DNA of 35,927 nucleotides from Ectothiorhodospiraceae bacterium (GCA_002401775.2 NVUB02000083.1:1-35927); one strand, 5' to 3'; numbered from the stretch's first letter, positions 1 to 7,558 are shown. The notes: generated from the sequence alone by a model not told the origin. Numbers and translations: made by a program.

Positions 1-26
1 ATTCTATTGCAACGAATCGCACCACC

Positions 27-48
27 AAAAGTAGGCGCTCTTAGGCGA
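27..48 (+). repeat. 22-bp repeat, left copy of an inverted pair
   Basis: 22 bp beginning AAAAGTAGGCGCTC and ending TTAGGCGA. Its exact reverse complement is found at 35641-35662, near the other edge of the window. Shortened forms of the same GTAGGCGCT/TTAGGCGA words follow at 51-68. Confidence 0.85.
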
Positions 49-126
49 CAGTAGGCGCTTTAGGCGACGCCGCCAGCGCGGAAAAGGACCAGAATCACGC
101 CACGAACGGTGATTGAGAACGGCCCC

Positions 127-180
127 TAGGTAACCAATAGGTAACCATTAGAAAACCATTAAAAAACCATTAAAAAACCA
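127..180 (+). repeat. Tandem 11-bp repeat
   Basis: Five consecutive units of 10-11 bp: TAGGTAACCA, ATAGGTAACCA, TTAGAAAACCA, then TTAAAAAACCA twice. The last two copies are identical, as expected of recent slippage. Nothing suggests it is translated. Confidence 0.85.
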
Positions 181-383
181 CAGGCAACCCGTTTAACCAC
201 TGGAAGCCCTGGCTGCTTTGACGCACCGCTACCGGGATACATGGCCAAAGCAAGTGTTTTAAGGACAAATAAATTACTAAAACTGAAGTAAACTGGGGGC
301 AAGGCCGATGTTATTGGCGCAACCACCTTGCATGGGTTTATTTTGCGTGGGTTTATTTTGCATTGGTATAGCCCTGTATTACC

Positions 384-514
384 AATGTCATTAAGTTAAG
401 CCTGATTTTCTGTTACAGGTGAGCGAGCAAATCCCAACATCATTGGCGACGTTGGGGTTCGCAAGCTCACCGCCAACCTACCAACAGTCGATAATCCGTT
501 AACTTAATGACATT
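384..514. mobile_element. MITE-like element with 16-bp terminal inverted repeats
   Basis: A perfect 16-bp inverted repeat (AATGTCATTAAGTTAA at 384-399 and its complement at 499-514) bounds 131 bp. The similarity continues imperfectly inward through GATT and CTGTT. A nested inverted repeat (GTGAGC at 419-424 with GCTCAC at 465-470, and CCAAC with GTTGG) lies inside. There is no coding capacity. The structure fits a non-autonomous miniature transposon; the parent transposase is not in the window and the family could not be named. Confidence 0.6.
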
Positions 515-625
515 GCATGCCTTACCCCAAGCTAAATGCCTTATTTCAGTCAACTTTACAACATTCTGCCTCCAAAGTGATAAAATAAACCATCAGAACA
601 AACAGGATCAACACATTTTCCACTT

Positions 626-1645
626 ATGTTTAAAAATACACTGAGTACCACTTCGCGCTGGTTTGAGATTTGGCTGGACAGTTTCGGCAAAGAAATGAAC
701 AGCGGCACCTGGCACGATTCAGGAAACGCTTCAGGAGATAGCCCGGAAGGAGACAGTCAGGCTCCCCATATCCCATACAGTCGTAAAGCCTTTTCTGTGC
801 TGGGGATGCCCATACCGGCTGCTCTGGGAGCGGTAAATTCCCACACTCCGCGTTTCGACATTCAGGGCGACCTGAACACCCCTGCTGCCAGCCTTCAGAA
901 GATGATGAATGAGCTTGGCGTGGTCATGCTGCAATTCCCTTATTTGTCACCGGTTTCTGAGCTTGCCAGTAAGGTCAATACGAATACTCCAGGGCTTTTG
1001 GTGCATGTTGAGCCCTGTGAAACCGCGCCATACACAGCAACCACCGGTGACTGGGACGAATTCTGGACGGGGCTGGGTAAAAGCCGCCGGGAACTGGGAC
1101 GCCGGGAAAGGAAGTTTATGGGTAAGGAAGATGCCCGCTTCACTCTGCTGACGGATTGGCAGGAGATTGAGCCCATCTTCAGAGAAGTGCTGGAAATCGA
1201 AGCCTCGGGCTGGAAGGGACGCGAAGGCAGCGCCATTGTGCAGGATGAAAACACCCTGAAATTTTACACCAGCCTAGCGAAACACTGGGCTGAAGCCGGT
1301 TACCTGCGCCTGTTTTTGCTGTACGAAGGTGACACCCCCGTCGCCTTTGAGCTGGATGCTGAATTCAACGGCATACTGCACTGTTTTAAACACGGTTATC
1401 TGGACAGCTATTCAAAACAAGGCCCAGGCCAGGTGTTACGGGTACTCATTTTGCGTTGGGCGTTCGAAAATGAGGCCGTGAAGGTATTTGACATGTTTGG
1501 TCCGGATTCCGATGCTAAACGTAAATGGGCTACGGGCAGCGAAGAGCTTGTCACCCTGAAAATATTCAAGCGCAGTCCCTTGGGGATGCTCGCCTGGTTA
1601 CGTTTTTCCCTGGCACCCCGGCTTAAAGCAAAAGTCAGTGGCTAG
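626..1645 (+). CDS. GNAT-superfamily acyltransferase, CelD/BcsL-like (BioF2-like domain)
   Basis: A 339-residue protein that resembles the CelD/BcsL group of acetyltransferases, often found in exopolysaccharide loci, where they are thought to acylate sugars or lipid carriers. The C-terminal half (about residues 140-310) fits the Acetyltransf_6 fold: a basic helix (SRRELGRRERKF), then EIEASGWKGREGSAI, then a strand-rich stretch (LRLFLLYEGDTPVAFELDAEF), then GPGQVLRVLILRWAFE and VFDMFGPDSDAKRKWA. The N-terminal third is less typical and rich in small and polar residues around residues 25-50. It has no signal peptide, so it should be cytoplasmic. It stands alone on the plus strand, followed by a hairpin-forming repeat. 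No good ribosome binding site was found at the ATG, so a later start is possible. The substrate is unknown. Confidence 0.75.
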   Translation: MFKNTLSTTSRWFEIWLDSFGKEMNSGTWHDSGNASGDSPEGDSQAPHIPYSRKAFSVLGMPIPAALGAVNSHTPRFDIQGDLNTPAASLQKMMNELGVVMLQFPYLSPVSELASKVNTNTPGLLVHVEPCETAPYTATTGDWDEFWTGLGKSRRELGRRERKFMGKEDARFTLLTDWQEIEPIFREVLEIEASGWKGREGSAIVQDENTLKFYTSLAKHWAEAGYLRLFLLYEGDTPVAFELDAEFNGILHCFKHGYLDSYSKQGPGQVLRVLILRWAFENEAVKVFDMFGPDSDAKRKWATGSEELVTLKIFKRSPLGMLAWLRFSLAPRLKAKVSG

Positions 1646-1663
1646 TGTTTTTCTAACAACCCA

Positions 1664-1765
1664 GCGCAAAGACGCTGAGGGGCAAAGGGCGCTAAGAAAA
1701 AGGGCGCTAAGAAAAGCGTGTAAAAGAAAAGCTTTGCGACCTTAGCGTCTTTGCGCCTTTGCGTT
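1664..1765. repeat. Inverted-repeat element with GCGCAAAGACGCT arms
   Basis: The left arm GCGCAAAGACGCTGAGG and the right arm CTTAGCGTCTTTGCGC are imperfect inverted repeats that can form a long hairpin just after the acyltransferase stop codon. The middle contains a duplicated GGGCGCTAAGAAAA unit. It may also act as a transcriptional stop for the upstream gene, though there is no clean T-run. Confidence 0.6.
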
Positions 1766-1802
1766 AGGTGTTAAACAGTCAATAACCCTGAAAATAAAGC
1801 AT

Positions 1803-1895
1803 TGCCGTCTTTTCGGCAGTCTTTTGGGCCGGAACCCAGTGGTTTTTGTTAGTTCAGTACAGCTGGATCCCGGCTAAAAACGTGCCGGGATGACG
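1803..1895. repeat. Dispersed repeat, copy 1 (CCGGAA...CCGGGATGACG type)
   Basis: About 93 bp containing CTTTTGGGCCGGAACCCAG and, further on, CTGGATCCCGGCTAAAAAC then GCCGGGATGACG. A near-identical copy lies at 2007-2098 in the same orientation. Inverted CCGGAA.CCAG / CTGGAT.CCGG arms allow a hairpin. Confidence 0.65.
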
Positions 1896-1924
1896 AGAGT
1901 TTTATATTTCATGTAGCAAACATT

Positions 1925-1988
1925 GTAGGAGCGGCTTCAGCCGCGAAAGATGCACCACTACCCCCATCGCGGCTAAAGCCGCTCCTAC
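1925..1988. repeat. REP doublet (REPIN), copy 1
   Basis: A 64-bp inverted pair. Each end begins with the tetranucleotide GTAG, followed by the palindrome GAGCGGCTTCAGCCGC, and the two REP units face each other around a short spacer. An almost identical 63-bp doublet in the opposite orientation lies at 10171-10233. GTAG-footed REPs of this kind are known to be spread by RAYT transposases (Y1 family); none is encoded here. Confidence 0.85.
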
Positions 1989-2006
1989 AAAAGCAAAGCC
2001 GATTCA

Positions 2007-2098
2007 TCCGCCTTTCCGGCGGTCTTTTGGGCCGGAATCCAGTGGTTTTTGCCATTTTAGAGCGCTGGATCCCGGCTAAATACATGCCGGGATGACGG
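2007..2098. repeat. Dispersed repeat, copy 2 (CCGGAA...CCGGGATGACG type)
   Basis: The second, same-orientation copy of the 1803-1895 element, with CTTTTGGGCCGGAATCCAG and CTGGATCCCGGCTAAATAC. The two copies flank the REP doublet at 1925-1988, so about 300 bp between two genes is made almost entirely of repeats. Confidence 0.65.
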
Positions 2099-2145
2099 GC
2101 ATACTTATGTTCTATTATGAGCCATCAAATATGGTGATGTTGAGG

Positions 2146-3429
2146 TTACTTTTCAATCAATTCATCCAATGTCGCGGCGAGGATGCCGGTGAGGTTTTTA
2201 CGGCTGTATTTTTCCAGGCGCGCTTCGTTAACGTCTTCGTCTGAATCCCCTGCTTGCCAACGCTCATACAATGACTTTAAGGCTTGGGCAATGCCTTCTA
2301 TATCCGTGGGCGCGATGGCCATTCCCGCTTGGGTTTCTTCTAGTATGTCTTTGGCAGCACCACCTGAAACCAGGGCCAGTATCTGCCGCTTCATCCCCAG
2401 GCCTTCGTAGACTTTAACGGGGACCTGTAACCGTGACCATTGGCGTTCTTTTTCGGCGGCTTCGGTGTCGCCTAATGCTTCACTCAATACCAGAATCACA
2501 TCTGCCCCGGCCGCCCTGCACAAGGCCTGGGCGTAGGGAATCCTTTCTTCTGTTAATTCGATGACCGGTTTCAGGGCAAAGGTTTCCACATCTTGTGCGA
2601 ACGCATTGCCTGTGCCATAAGCTCCAGCGCCGAGAAAGGTGATATGCAGCTGCTTTTCATCGATCCATCCTTTTTCGATGGCGTGTCGAGCGGCTGCCAG
2701 TAAGGGCCGAGGGTTACGATTCTCCCCATCAATGACGCCCCCGTAAAATATCTGGAATTTATCAAGGCGCTCAGGAACTACCTGGCTCAATTCTTCCTCG
2801 TCGTAGCCATTAGGAATTGTGACGAGTTTACGGGCATCAACATGAGGATAACGCTGCATAAACCACTCGCGCATACGCGGCGTGTTGCAGATTACCCGGT
2901 CCGCTTTTTCTAATATTTTGCGTTCTATCCATGCAGAGAGCCATTTTTCATAGCCTTTCATGGAGTCTTCTACCCATGGGTCACGGAAATCCGCTATCCA
3001 GGGTAGGCCATGGCGTTTTTTTAGCAACAGGCCAATCAATAACGCCGAGGGCACGGGATAGGTGGAAAAAATGGCTTTGAAGTTGTGGTCACCGCGCAAT
3101 AGCAGCTTTGCCTGACGCAATGCGGGCAAAACCCACAGCCAGTATCGGTCTGGCACACCCATAAAGGACGGATATATACCCCGAATACTGAGCACTTTTT
3201 TAATGTCCTCTGCCCATACCCGGTGTACGCGAACCGTTTCGGGTATTTTGCTGACCGCAGACGCATCCGTGCTCGGATAAAGCGTTTCGGGAACGCTCAA
3301 TACATCACAATACCAGTTAAATTCCTGAAGATACTGAGTAAACTTCAAGGTACGAAGCACGCCTGTGCTGGTGTTATCCGGTGGATAATGAAAAGCTACC
3401 ATCAGCAAGCGCTGCGAGTGATCACTCAT
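2146..3429 (-). CDS. Glycosyltransferase family 4 (GT-B fold)
   Basis: A 427-residue protein with the layout of a GT4 retaining glycosyltransferase. The N-terminal acceptor domain opens with LLMVAFHYPPDNTSTGVLRTLKF, a common start in WbuB-like enzymes. It continues with WIADFRDPWVEDS and with ICNTPRMREWF followed by VTIPNGYDEEEL, the usual inter-domain region. The donor domain has IFYGGVIDGENRNP and a late KVYEGLGMKRQILAL segment, where GT4 enzymes carry the E-x7-E nucleotide-sugar motif; only part of that motif is evident. It probably adds a sugar to a lipid-linked repeat unit at the inner membrane. It is monocistronic and divergent from the TPR gene. It is not one of the glycosyltransferases normally tied to exosortase loci, and donor and acceptor are unknown. 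Confidence 0.85.
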   Translation of the reverse strand: MSDHSQRLLMVAFHYPPDNTSTGVLRTLKFTQYLQEFNWYCDVLSVPETLYPSTDASAVSKIPETVRVHRVWAEDIKKVLSIRGIYPSFMGVPDRYWLWVLPALRQAKLLLRGDHNFKAIFSTYPVPSALLIGLLLKKRHGLPWIADFRDPWVEDSMKGYEKWLSAWIERKILEKADRVICNTPRMREWFMQRYPHVDARKLVTIPNGYDEEELSQVVPERLDKFQIFYGGVIDGENRNPRPLLAAARHAIEKGWIDEKQLHITFLGAGAYGTGNAFAQDVETFALKPVIELTEERIPYAQALCRAAGADVILVLSEALGDTEAAEKERQWSRLQVPVKVYEGLGMKRQILALVSGGAAKDILEETQAGMAIAPTDIEGIAQALKSLYERWQAGDSDEDVNEARLEKYSRKNLTGILAATLDELIEK

Positions 3430-3881
3430 ATGCTACCAAGACCTCTTCCCACATTAATAAACTCCTCAATAGTTGATTACCCTGCAAAGCAGCTTGTCAC
3501 CCCGCTTCTTACTGTCATGTTTCTTACAGCCACACGTATCGAAATTGGCTATACTGTCGAGCTATATGCCAACTACAAGCCAACACAAGCTAACTATTAA
3601 GCGACCAACAAGCGGGTTGTATTTTACTTAAAAATTACTCAAAACCCTTCAATTTTGCGTAAAAATGCTTAAAAATACGTAAAAATCGTCAAATTTAATG
3701 AAAAACAACGAAAATTAACGAAAAAATGCATTTATCTAACAAAGTTTCCAATAAAAAAGCATCAACCGAAGGCGCTTACTATGCCGAGGTTGATCCTGTG
3801 TCCGTTCATCTAAGACGACAAAATCAAATAGCTAACCACCACATGCCCATTAGCCCAGGCATATCTGCATATTGCTATTTA
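3430..3881. other. Divergent intergenic region, AT-rich leader
   Basis: This lies between the minus-strand glycosyltransferase and the plus-strand TPR gene. The stretch 3620-3725 is very AT-rich with recurrent CGTAAAAAT/CTTAAAAAT and ACGAAAA words, so promoters for both genes probably lie here. A frame is open from an ATG at 3726, in phase with the TPR gene, but the residues it would add (3726-3881) look unlike a secreted protein's start. Confidence 0.45.
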
Positions 3882-4583
3882 ATGCGCATTTTTTTATTAG
3901 CCATAATGTTTCTTCTACCCAGCGCTCTTGTTTTAGCCGCCGGGAAATGGAACGACCCGCATGATTACTACAAATCAGCCACACGCAGTAGTGGTGATCT
4001 CTTGCGCAACGTCGAAAAATTCCATTTGCCGCAGGGGCTGGCAAAAATGAACAAGAAAAAATACGACCGTGCGCTGGAAGATTTTGATTTCGTACTGCGA
4101 TATTACCCAAACCATCCCAAGGGACTGCTGTTCATGTCCGAAGTAAGCCGACGCATGAAAAAACCCGAAATCGCTGAAAAATACTTTCAAAAAGCCTTCA
4201 AAATGTACCCCGGTTACGCCAATACCCACTCTATTTATGGCATTTTTTTACAAAAAACCGACCGCATGGAAAGAGCCATAGAGCAATACAGAAAGTCCCT
4301 AAAACTAAAACCGAACGCCTCAGAAACTCACTACAACCTGGGTCTGGCACTGTATAAAACGGGGAAACAGGACGGCGCACTACTACATGCCCAAAAGGCC
4401 TATAAACTGGGTTACCCCCTGCCCGGCCTACGCAACAAACTCGTCAAAGCGGGTATATGGAAAAAAAATAAACCCGCAAAAACCAAACCTGACAATGTTG
4501 AAGAGCCATCAGCGGGTAAAGAGCCTTCAGCGGATAAAGAGCCATCAGCGGGTAAAGAGCCATCAGCGATTACCCCTGAGTAG
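3882..4583 (+). CDS. Secreted TPR-repeat protein with EPSAGK tail
   Basis: A protein of about 233 residues from the chosen ATG, which begins MRIFLLAIMFLLPSALVLA, a clear signal peptide; the frame is also open upstream to 3726. At least three tetratricopeptide repeats follow: LAKMNKKKYDRALEDFDFVL, LLFMSEVSRRMKKPEIAEKYFQKAF, IYGIFLQKTDRMERAIEQYRKSL and THYNLGLALYKTGKQDGALLHAQ, each with the usual small-residue and Tyr/Ala pattern. TPR proteins act as protein-protein scaffolds, and exosortase loci often encode a larger TPR lipoprotein (PrsT). This one is much smaller and lacks a lipobox cysteine, so it is not called PrsT. The C-terminus has 18-bp tandem repeats encoding EPSAGK-like units. It is likely periplasmic; its partner is unknown. 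Confidence 0.75.
   Translation: MRIFLLAIMFLLPSALVLAAGKWNDPHDYYKSATRSSGDLLRNVEKFHLPQGLAKMNKKKYDRALEDFDFVLRYYPNHPKGLLFMSEVSRRMKKPEIAEKYFQKAFKMYPGYANTHSIYGIFLQKTDRMERAIEQYRKSLKLKPNASETHYNLGLALYKTGKQDGALLHAQKAYKLGYPLPGLRNKLVKAGIWKKNKPAKTKPDNVEEPSAGKEPSADKEPSAGKEPSAITPE
4503..4571 (+). repeat. 18-bp in-frame tandem repeat
   Basis: Three full units plus a partial one of GAGCCATCAGCGGGTAAA (one with CCTTCAGCGGAT) at the end of the TPR gene, encoding EPSAGK/EPSADK. The length is a multiple of three, so copy-number change keeps the frame. Confidence 0.9.
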
Positions 4584-4612
4584 ATACATCATTAAGCGGC
4601 TTTGTTTTGGCA

Positions 4613-4655
4613 TTTCTCTGGATTCCGGCTTAAAACATGCGGGGTGACGGTTTAA
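4613..4655. repeat. Partial dispersed repeat (CTGGATTCCGGC type)
   Basis: A fragment with CTGGATTCCGGCTTAAAAC followed by GGGGTGACGG, related to the right half of the elements at 1803 and 2007. It sits between the converging TPR and sulfotransferase genes. Confidence 0.5.
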
Positions 4656-5638
4656 ATAGCTGGGCCGTCAAAATAAAGTGCACCTGCCCTGCTTCCGGCC
4701 ACCACATCACGCACCATTTTAATCTCTTCTTCGGTTAACTCTTCTTTCCATTTGTTGGCGGCGCGCTCGGGGTTTTTATAGACGCTGTAGTAATCCTTTT
4801 TTTCTCCCTGGGTGCTGCTCGCCAAAAATCCTTCTGTCTGTGTGTTCCAGGACAATCCTGCAAATTCAAACAGGCGTTGGGTCACCTCTACCGGCTTGGC
4901 ACATAAATCTTCATACCGAACGAGTGTCGCATTCTTGCAATTTTCAAGCTCGCCCAATGCTTTTTCGTTGAACAATAACCACTGCCAGGCTTGGCGCTCA
5001 ATAGGATGAGAAGCTTTCAGTTTTTCCAGGGTCAGCTCTCGGCTGCGGGCAGCATCGGTGTCCAGCAACAACGTCATCAACCCATAGTCGTTACTAATAG
5101 AGTCTTGCGCCGAAAACCGTCCTTGCTGCTCTCCACGTTTTACCGAGGCAATGCTCCCACAGGGGTGACGAATTTCAAAAACCAGCCGGACTTCCGGTAA
5201 CGCATTGGCAAAAAAACCGAGTCGCCCTACAGATTCAATGGACTTCCACGCGATATACACCTTGCCAGCCGATGCCGGGCGCAGTTGTGCCAATACCGGA
5301 AATTCACCAAAAACACGCGACCCCAGCTTCGCCCCAAGTACCGCAATACGACGCCAGATATGGCCCACGGCCCCTAAATATCGCTTATTAAACATGGGTA
5401 GAGAACCGCACACTTTCGTGGAACGTGATTCGGTCAATTTTTCGACAAACGCCCGCAATTCCTGACGTTCAGCGTCCCCTGCATTAGCACTAACCAGAAG
5501 CGGGATACCGGTAAACGGGGTTACGCTGTCGGGCTCATGTAAGTATAAAGAGTCAGGATGGCTGTCAAACAGTTTTCCCAGCCATGTAGTCCCTGAGCGC
5601 GGCATACCGCACAGGATTATCAGTTGATCATTACTCAT
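4652..5638 (-). CDS. Sulfotransferase family protein (PAPS-dependent)
   Basis: A 328-residue protein that begins LIILCGMPRSGTTWLGKLFDSHPD, the 5'-phosphosulfate-binding loop (PRSGTTW at about residues 13-19) of PAPS-dependent sulfotransferases. The 3'-phosphate-binding part is seen as VFEIRHPCGSIASVKRGE, which matches the R-x-P-x5-S pattern. The family moves a sulfuryl group from PAPS to a hydroxyl or amine, often on a carbohydrate, so sulfation of the exopolysaccharide is a reasonable inference; a small-molecule acceptor is not excluded. There is no signal peptide, so it should act in the cytoplasm. Its ATG overlaps by 8 bp (ATGAGTAA) the stop codon of an upstream reading frame that is now only a remnant (5631-5756), so it was probably the downstream gene of a translationally coupled pair. 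Confidence 0.85.
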   Translation of the reverse strand: MSNDQLIILCGMPRSGTTWLGKLFDSHPDSLYLHEPDSVTPFTGIPLLVSANAGDAERQELRAFVEKLTESRSTKVCGSLPMFNKRYLGAVGHIWRRIAVLGAKLGSRVFGEFPVLAQLRPASAGKVYIAWKSIESVGRLGFFANALPEVRLVFEIRHPCGSIASVKRGEQQGRFSAQDSISNDYGLMTLLLDTDAARSRELTLEKLKASHPIERQAWQWLLFNEKALGELENCKNATLVRYEDLCAKPVEVTQRLFEFAGLSWNTQTEGFLASSTQGEKKDYYSVYKNPERAANKWKEELTEEEIKMVRDVVAGSRAGALYFDGPAI

Positions 5639-5756
5639 TCAATTTCTCCGACGGCTTCTCCGGCTTCAGCACAATCACACTCCCGCCTAGTCCGTTCAAA
5701 ATGCTTTTAATTATCGACAACCGCTTACCAGTGAACATCATGTCATCGGACCCGAG
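5631..5756 (-). pseudogene. 3' remnant of a gene once coupled to the sulfotransferase
   Basis: Reading leftward, a frame with no internal stop encodes about 41 residues including DDMMFTGKRLSIIKSILNG, then LGGSVIVLKPEKPSEKLNE. It ends in a TAA that overlaps the sulfotransferase ATG by 8 bp, the same junction style as intact gene pairs in the main operon. The composition is protein-like. Directly upstream the frame runs into the miniature element at 5757-5917 and soon meets a TGA. The simplest reading is the C-terminus of a gene whose 5' part was removed. A tiny intact gene starting at one of the two internal ATGs is a weaker alternative. The family was not recognised. Confidence 0.5.
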
Positions 5757-5917
5757 TGGCACGACGTTAAGTCAAAAACGCCACTCCATCCGTCATTCCG
5801 GCGTATACCCTCTGGGGCACTTGTGACCTTTGGTTATAAAGGCCGGAATCCAGAGAAATGGCGATAATGCTGGGTTCTGGATCCCGGCCAGCGCCGGGAT
5901 GACTTATCTTCGTGCCA
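5757..5917. mobile_element. Miniature inverted-repeat element B, copy 1
   Basis: 161 bp bounded by inverted repeats: TGGCACGACGTTAAGTC on the left and, read from the right end, TGGCACGAAGATAAGTC. Inside are GTCATTCCGGC, ATACCCTCTGGGGCA, GGCCGGAATCCAG and GATCCCGGCCAGCGCCGGGAT. There is no coding capacity. A related copy with the same ends is at 7402-7558. No target duplication could be defined with certainty. Confidence 0.7.
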
Positions 5918-6118
5918 TTATAATCGGTCCCCAACGTTAATCGCTCGCATTTGCGCAATTATCATCCCGAAAGTTCAGGAGAACGATTTCGATGAGAAAA
6001 TAAAGTGCATTCGTCAATTACCGATAAGGCCACAGTATATTTCGATGTATAATTCGATAGTATCATTCAGCTTCTCTTTATTCAGCAATGCAGTAATTTG
6101 TAAAGGCCAACAATACCG

Positions 6119-7285
6119 GTGAATAGTCGTCAACCCACACTCACTTGCATCAGCGAGTTTTCCGATTTTATGAAATTGGCCGACAAATGGAATGCGCTCG
6201 TCGAAAAAAGTACGGGAAAGTCCGTTTTCCTCCGCCATGAGTGGTTTGAAGCCGCCTGGCAATGGCGCCAGCATTCCAGTGAACTCTGTATATTGACAGT
6301 CCACCAGGACGATGTCCTTATTGGCATATGCCCTCTCGTCAAAACCCGTGTGCTGAAAAACAAACTGTCACTCCGCGCCCTTGAATTTTTAACCATTCCC
6401 GATACACAGTTTTGCGACATCATCGCCGCACCTGACGAAAAGCCCCTCGTTCTCGAGGCATTTTCGCGCTGGTTAAAGCAAACCAGGCGCAGCTGGGACA
6501 CACTGAATTTGTCGTATTTACCGAACACCTCTCCCACCAGCGAATCTTTACCCGCGATTCTCCAAAAAGCCGGACTACAGGCTAGCACTTCTCAGGTTGA
6601 GCAAAACCCGTATATTGAACTGCAATCAAACTGGGACGAATTCTACAAAGGCTGTAGCCGACGTTTAAAGAAGGGCAACAACCTTATTCGCAACAAAATT
6701 CAGCGGGCTGGCGACGTACGGTTGGAACAGGCACAAACTCCTGAAGAAGTTCGTAATGCCCTGAAAGTCCTCGCCACGCTTTCTTCACAAAGCTGGAAAC
6801 AAACCACCAATACTACTTTCGATAACGCCGGCCCCAAAGCATTCATCGAGCGTCTTACCTCTCTAGCGATACAGCAAAATTGGGCGTCTTTATGGATACT
6901 CTACCTGGATGACAAACCGCTGGCTGCTGAATATCAACTTATTTACGATGGTGATGTTTTTGCGTTGAGGTCAGACTTTGATGAAAAAGCAGGCGACCTG
7001 TCTCCCGGCAGCTACCTTAACTGGCAACTTTTAGAGCGACTATTTGGACAACAGTTTGAACAACAAATGGATCAGCCCCTCAAACGCTATTACATGGGGC
7101 CAGGCAAAAATGCCTATAAAAAACGCTGGACAAAGATTTCTGTTCCCATCCATCGCGTCACGGGCTACAACACCTCATTACGAGGTCGAATTATTTACAG
7201 TATCGATCAATACATCCGCCCGTGGAAACAGCAATGCAGCCAATGGTTAACACCCAACACTGAAAAAAAGGACTCAACAAAATAA
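6119..7285 (+). CDS. GNAT-superfamily acyltransferase, CelD/BcsL-like
   Basis: A 388-residue protein from a GTG start. The N-terminal part (WNALVEKSTGKSVFLRHEWFEAAWQW, then LCILTVHQDDVLIGICPLV) and the C-terminal part (FYKGCSRRLKKGNNLIRNKI, LWILYLDDKPLAAEYQLIYDGDVFALRSDFDE, SPGSYLNWQLLERLF, YYMGPGKNAYKKRWT) follow the double-GNAT arrangement of CelD/BcsL-type acetyltransferases. Such enzymes occur in cellulose and exopolysaccharide clusters and probably acylate sugars. There is no signal peptide. No strong ribosome binding site precedes the GTG, so the start is moderately sure. It is the second enzyme of this kind in the left flank and stands alone, followed by tandem repeats. It shares only the general fold with the 626-1645 protein. 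Confidence 0.8.
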   Translation: MNSRQPTLTCISEFSDFMKLADKWNALVEKSTGKSVFLRHEWFEAAWQWRQHSSELCILTVHQDDVLIGICPLVKTRVLKNKLSLRALEFLTIPDTQFCDIIAAPDEKPLVLEAFSRWLKQTRRSWDTLNLSYLPNTSPTSESLPAILQKAGLQASTSQVEQNPYIELQSNWDEFYKGCSRRLKKGNNLIRNKIQRAGDVRLEQAQTPEEVRNALKVLATLSSQSWKQTTNTTFDNAGPKAFIERLTSLAIQQNWASLWILYLDDKPLAAEYQLIYDGDVFALRSDFDEKAGDLSPGSYLNWQLLERLFGQQFEQQMDQPLKRYYMGPGKNAYKKRWTKISVPIHRVTGYNTSLRGRIIYSIDQYIRPWKQQCSQWLTPNTEKKDSTK

Positions 7286-7292
7286 TTTACAT

Positions 7293-7340
7293 GAAACTTT
7301 AAATGACACTTTAAATAGCACTTTAAATAGCACTTTAAAT
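7293..7340 (+). repeat. Tandem 12-bp repeat (four units)
   Basis: Four consecutive 12-bp units ending in CTTTAAAT: GAAACTTTAAAT, GACACTTTAAAT and AGCACTTTAAAT twice. They lie just after the acyltransferase stop codon and are non-coding. Confidence 0.9.
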
Positions 7341-7401
7341 GGAAAAGTGTTATTTCGGAAGCCTATTTACCGTCATTCCGGCAAATACCCTCTGGGATGA
7401 A

Positions 7402-7558
7402 TGGCACGAAGTTAAGCCGAATACTACCGTCTTCCCGGCGCATACCCTCTGGGGCATAAAGGCCGGGATCCAGAACCACCATTGGTCGGTAACCCACTGG
7501 ATTCCGGCCTGCGCCGGAATAATGGATGGAGTGGGTTTTTTGGCTTATCTTCGTGCCA
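7402..7558. mobile_element. Miniature inverted-repeat element B, copy 2, nested in another repeat
   Basis: 157 bp with ends TGGCACGAAGTTAAGCC and, read from the right end, TGGCACGAAGATAAGCC. The interior carries CTTCCCGGCGCATACCC, GGCCGGGATCCAG and ATTCCGGCCTGCGCCGGAAT. The flanks (CATTCCGGCAAATACCCTCT before; CCCCTCTGGGGTATAAAG after) look like two halves of another repeat of the same superfamily, so this copy appears to have inserted into an older one. Confidence 0.7.

Larger units (their letters stand above)
1..625. other. Intergenic region rich in repeats, no gene seen
   Basis: No convincing coding frame is seen. The stretch holds a doubled GTAGGCGCT/TTAGGCGAC motif (about 31-68), five 10-11-bp tandem units around a TAACCA/AAACCA core (127-180), a doubled TGGGTTTATTTTGC motif near 334-361, and a hairpin-forming element bounded by a 16-bp inverted repeat (384-514). 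An AT-rich stretch just before 626 probably carries the promoter of the next gene, but no clean -35/-10 pair could be assigned. Confidence 0.6.

Noticed and set aside
3223-3600. A 125-residue plus-strand open frame
   Set aside because: It mostly overlaps the minus-strand glycosyltransferase and its start region, and its residues are not protein-like.
3882-4583. The TPR gene as PrsT
   Set aside because: It is far shorter than the PEP-CTERM TPR lipoprotein and has no lipobox cysteine.
5757-5775. TGGCACG words in element B ends as sigma-54 promoter halves
   Set aside because: No TTGC follows at the right distance; the word belongs to the terminal repeat and recurs at all four ends.
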